NCBI RefSeq assembly: GCF_905207245.1
Contig: NZ_CAJLKP010000011.1
Coordinates: forward strand, 1 to 64,000
Reading direction: 5' to 3'
DNA: 64,000 bases
Source of the DNA: an uncultured Bacteroides sp.
GTDB lineage: Bacteria > Bacteroidota > Bacteroidia > Bacteroidales > Bacteroidaceae
The notes below the pieces were generated by a model. It was not told the DNA's origin. It was given only the letters and a program-made list of their open reading frames with translations, and searched no databases. Position 1 is the first letter of the stretch. The number at the start of each line of letters is the position of its first letter. Made by a program: the position numbers and the translations under genes. Shown one piece after another: positions 62,243 through 64,000 of the stretch.

Positions 62243-63652
62243 TTATTCTAAGGATTTTGTGTACTCTTTGGCTTTTTCTGTAATAATGAGCACCCAGTCG
62301 TTGCCATTTTCCTGGCTGCCTTTTGGATGAAAGGTAGCTGATTTTGAATTGAACTCTCCTATATATGATAATTCACCATTACGAGGCGAGTACCACCAGG
62401 CTTGCTTCGTTTCTCCGCTGATTTTACTGAGGTTGATTTGTATGGAACGCCCTGTGTAGCTGTACACTAATATGTAGTCATTTCCTCGTGTAGCGGTGAG
62501 GCGTTCATACTTTATGCCATTCTCACCAATGATGCAGCTTTGGTCAGGTATGCGTTCATAGAACGGGAAAGCGAGTAGTAATCTTTTCAAGTATTTCATT
62601 TGGTTGAATCCTGGGGCTTTTAATGCATCATACCATAGTTTGGTTGCTCCATAGGCAGGATTTACTCCCGGTTTTAAGAATTGCATGATGGAATTATGAC
62701 CATAGGTATGTCCGAATGCACCGGCAAAGACTGACCAATAAGCGTATCTGCGTACATCCTTGTCTGTCCAAAAGCCTTCTTTGGGATCGTGAAGCCCTTG
62801 CGGAATGGCTTCATAAGAGGGTTCACCGTCAATGACAGGACGTAATGGGCTTTTAGCAAGGCTATGTTCCACATACCGCCAATTGTCTTCTTCCGTACCC
62901 TGTGGTAGTAAGCTGTTTTTGTCATCTTTGCTTTGCCCATAGCGGCGATGTCCACTTTGGAACATGTTAAAGTCTAACCAAGAAGCATCATTGAACCATT
63001 CGGTTGAAAGAGTTCTGCCGAAGGGATGGAATGTCATGAGATGGTTTTTATCAATGGATTTGATAGTAGTAGCAAGCGTATTCCAAACCTCGGTTTTAAT
63101 GTTTCCGTAGGTATCTCCACCAATTATCCAGATGATATTAGGGTGGTCTTTATAACGGTTGGCAAGGAAAGTACCATAAGATTTGGCTTCTTCTATATTC
63201 ATCTTGCCACTTTTTACCAGTCCGCCCCAAATACATACCATACCAACATAAATGCCTCTACGGGCGGCGGCATCAATGATGAAATCCATGTGGTCCCAAT
63301 AGCCGTATATACCGGGACGGTTGATATTGGAAAAATCGAATCCGTCTGGCATGGAGGACTGGCCATAGATGTTCATAGCAGGTACGCCATTGATGGTTTG
63401 CACTTGTACGACATTAAAATCGGCTTGTTTACACTGTTCCAGATAATATTCAGCTTCATCCCGGTTTAGTCTTTCGGGAAGTAACCAACTGGTATCTCCG
63501 AGCCAGAAGAAGGGGGTGCCATTGGAGTGCTGGAGATAGCGGGAGTTGGTCGATACTTGCAAGGGACCGTTACTCCAGGGAAGAGTGCGTGGTTGTGAAA
63601 ATACTTGAAAGTATATATTAATGAAGCAGATGTATAATAATAACTTTTTCAT
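62243..63652 (-). CDS. GH140-like glycosidase (apiosidase-type, DUF4038)
   Basis: The ATG at 63652 gives a proper signal peptide (MKKLLLYICFINIYFQVFSQ); upstream in-frame Mets do not. The 469-residue protein opens LQVSTNSRYLQHSNGTPFFW with LGDTSWLLPERL, then has NVVQVQTINGVPAMN, YKDHPNIIWIIGGDTYGN with a candidate catalytic Asp, VIDGEPSYEAIPQG with a candidate Glu, and a C-terminal beta domain (QAWWYSPRNGELSYIGEF). GH140 includes the endo-apiosidase that acts on rhamnogalacturonan II side chains, while related DUF4038 proteins have other or unknown activities. It converges with the second hybrid regulator, 22 bases apart. Confidence 0.8.
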   Translation of the reverse strand: MKKLLLYICFINIYFQVFSQPRTLPWSNGPLQVSTNSRYLQHSNGTPFFWLGDTSWLLPERLNRDEAEYYLEQCKQADFNVVQVQTINGVPAMNIYGQSSMPDGFDFSNINRPGIYGYWDHMDFIIDAAARRGIYVGMVCIWGGLVKSGKMNIEEAKSYGTFLANRYKDHPNIIWIIGGDTYGNIKTEVWNTLATTIKSIDKNHLMTFHPFGRTLSTEWFNDASWLDFNMFQSGHRRYGQSKDDKNSLLPQGTEEDNWRYVEHSLAKSPLRPVIDGEPSYEAIPQGLHDPKEGFWTDKDVRRYAYWSVFAGAFGHTYGHNSIMQFLKPGVNPAYGATKLWYDALKAPGFNQMKYLKRLLLAFPFYERIPDQSCIIGENGIKYERLTATRGNDYILVYSYTGRSIQINLSKISGETKQAWWYSPRNGELSYIGEFNSKSATFHPKGSQENGNDWVLIITEKAKEYTKSLE

Positions 63653-63677
63653 ATTACTGTTATTTTTTAGATATGTA

Positions 63678-64000
63678 TTATTTAAGCCATTCCCAGCGTT
63701 TGGCCCAGTCTTGCAGAACAGCTTTGCGCCACTTTGATACAGTTTTACTTCCTTGCCATTTTCCTTCAAACAAATTTATATCTTCTCGGTCGGTGTACCA
63801 ATTATTTCCTAATTTGTAGTCATCTATATTAATTTTTCCAGGCCATGCATTATTTACAACGAATTCTCCGATTTGTTCTGGAAAATTCGGAATATCAGAA
63901 GTTATTTTATAAGTCAGGACGGCAGTGGCTTTGGGGGCATACCTGACGGCATATTTTCCGTTGCCAAGATAGAGCCCATCCCAGTTTTGCTTGTCCACAG
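63678..64000 (-). CDS. Partial protein, C-terminal end only (runs off the window)
   Basis: The frame is open to the window edge, so only the last 107 or so residues are visible. They include NWDGLYLGNGKYAVRYAPKA, FPEQIGEFVVNNAWPGKINI, LGNNWYTDREDINLFEGKW and the end KWRKAVLQDWAKRWEWLK. I think it may be a nucleoside-hydrolase-like DUF1593 protein, a family often found in such loci, but this is memory-based and unsure. It is 25 bases upstream of the GH140-like start and probably co-transcribed with it. Confidence 0.5.
   Translation of the reverse strand, partial: VDKQNWDGLYLGNGKYAVRYAPKATAVLTYKITSDIPNFPEQIGEFVVNNAWPGKINIDDYKLGNNWYTDREDINLFEGKWQGSKTVSKWRKAVLQDWAKRWEWLK

Overview
The window is Bacteroides-type chromosome (phylum Bacteroidota); I cannot fix the species. 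Supporting signs are SusC/SusD pairs, hybrid two-component regulators, a MurF-alanine racemase fusion, a GSCFA protein, -7 boxes of the form TAnnTTTG, and ISL3/ISAon1-like insertion sequence remnants.

Region 1 (about 1-9.5 kb) is core: a broken small gene, an S24/HTH regulator with a palindrome just upstream, a GSCFA protein overlapping murF-alr, tatA, tatC, and a large Dna2-like nuclease-helicase overlapping tatC. Short palindromic repeats of a type usually found between genes lie between tatA and tatC and also, in frame, inside murF-alr and the helicase gene.

Region 2 (9.5-12.1 kb) is a junction of debris: two small promoter-to-terminator units that could be tandem small RNAs, a 123-bp end of an ISAon1-like element, a repeated 73-bp sequence, and a decayed DDE transposase.

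Region 3 (12.1-34.3 kb, all minus strand) is a 12-gene polysaccharide utilization locus. In transcription order it holds a sugar isomerase-like protein, GH106, SusC, SusD, GH10, GH88, a BNR_4 beta-propeller, rhamnose mutarotase, GH43-like, a GH5-like cellulase relative, GH31 and GH95. The set suggests a glycan with a xylan-like backbone plus rhamnose, uronic acid and L-fucose or L-galactose. No sulfatase is present. It looks more A+T-rich than its neighbours and lies between ISAon1-like remnants in opposite orientation, so it was probably acquired. An AraC regulator just past the right-hand remnant (35.6-36.5 kb) is the likely controller.

Region 4 (36.9-38.4 kb) is a graveyard: the tail of an RND efflux adaptor, a truncated LytS-type kinase and a LytTR response regulator split by a stop codon.

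Region 5 (38.4-64 kb) handles pectin: a hexuronate-type MFS transporter, a GH105-CE8 fusion, a KdgF-like cupin, a CE12-CE8 fusion, a CE7-like esterase, a second SusC/SusD pair, two paralogous alpha/beta hydrolases, two paralogous hybrid two-component regulators, a GH140-like enzyme and a partial gene at the edge. Together these demethylate and deacetylate pectin, remove unsaturated galacturonate from oligosaccharide ends, and import and open the released uronate. No pectate lyase or GH28 backbone enzyme is inside the window.
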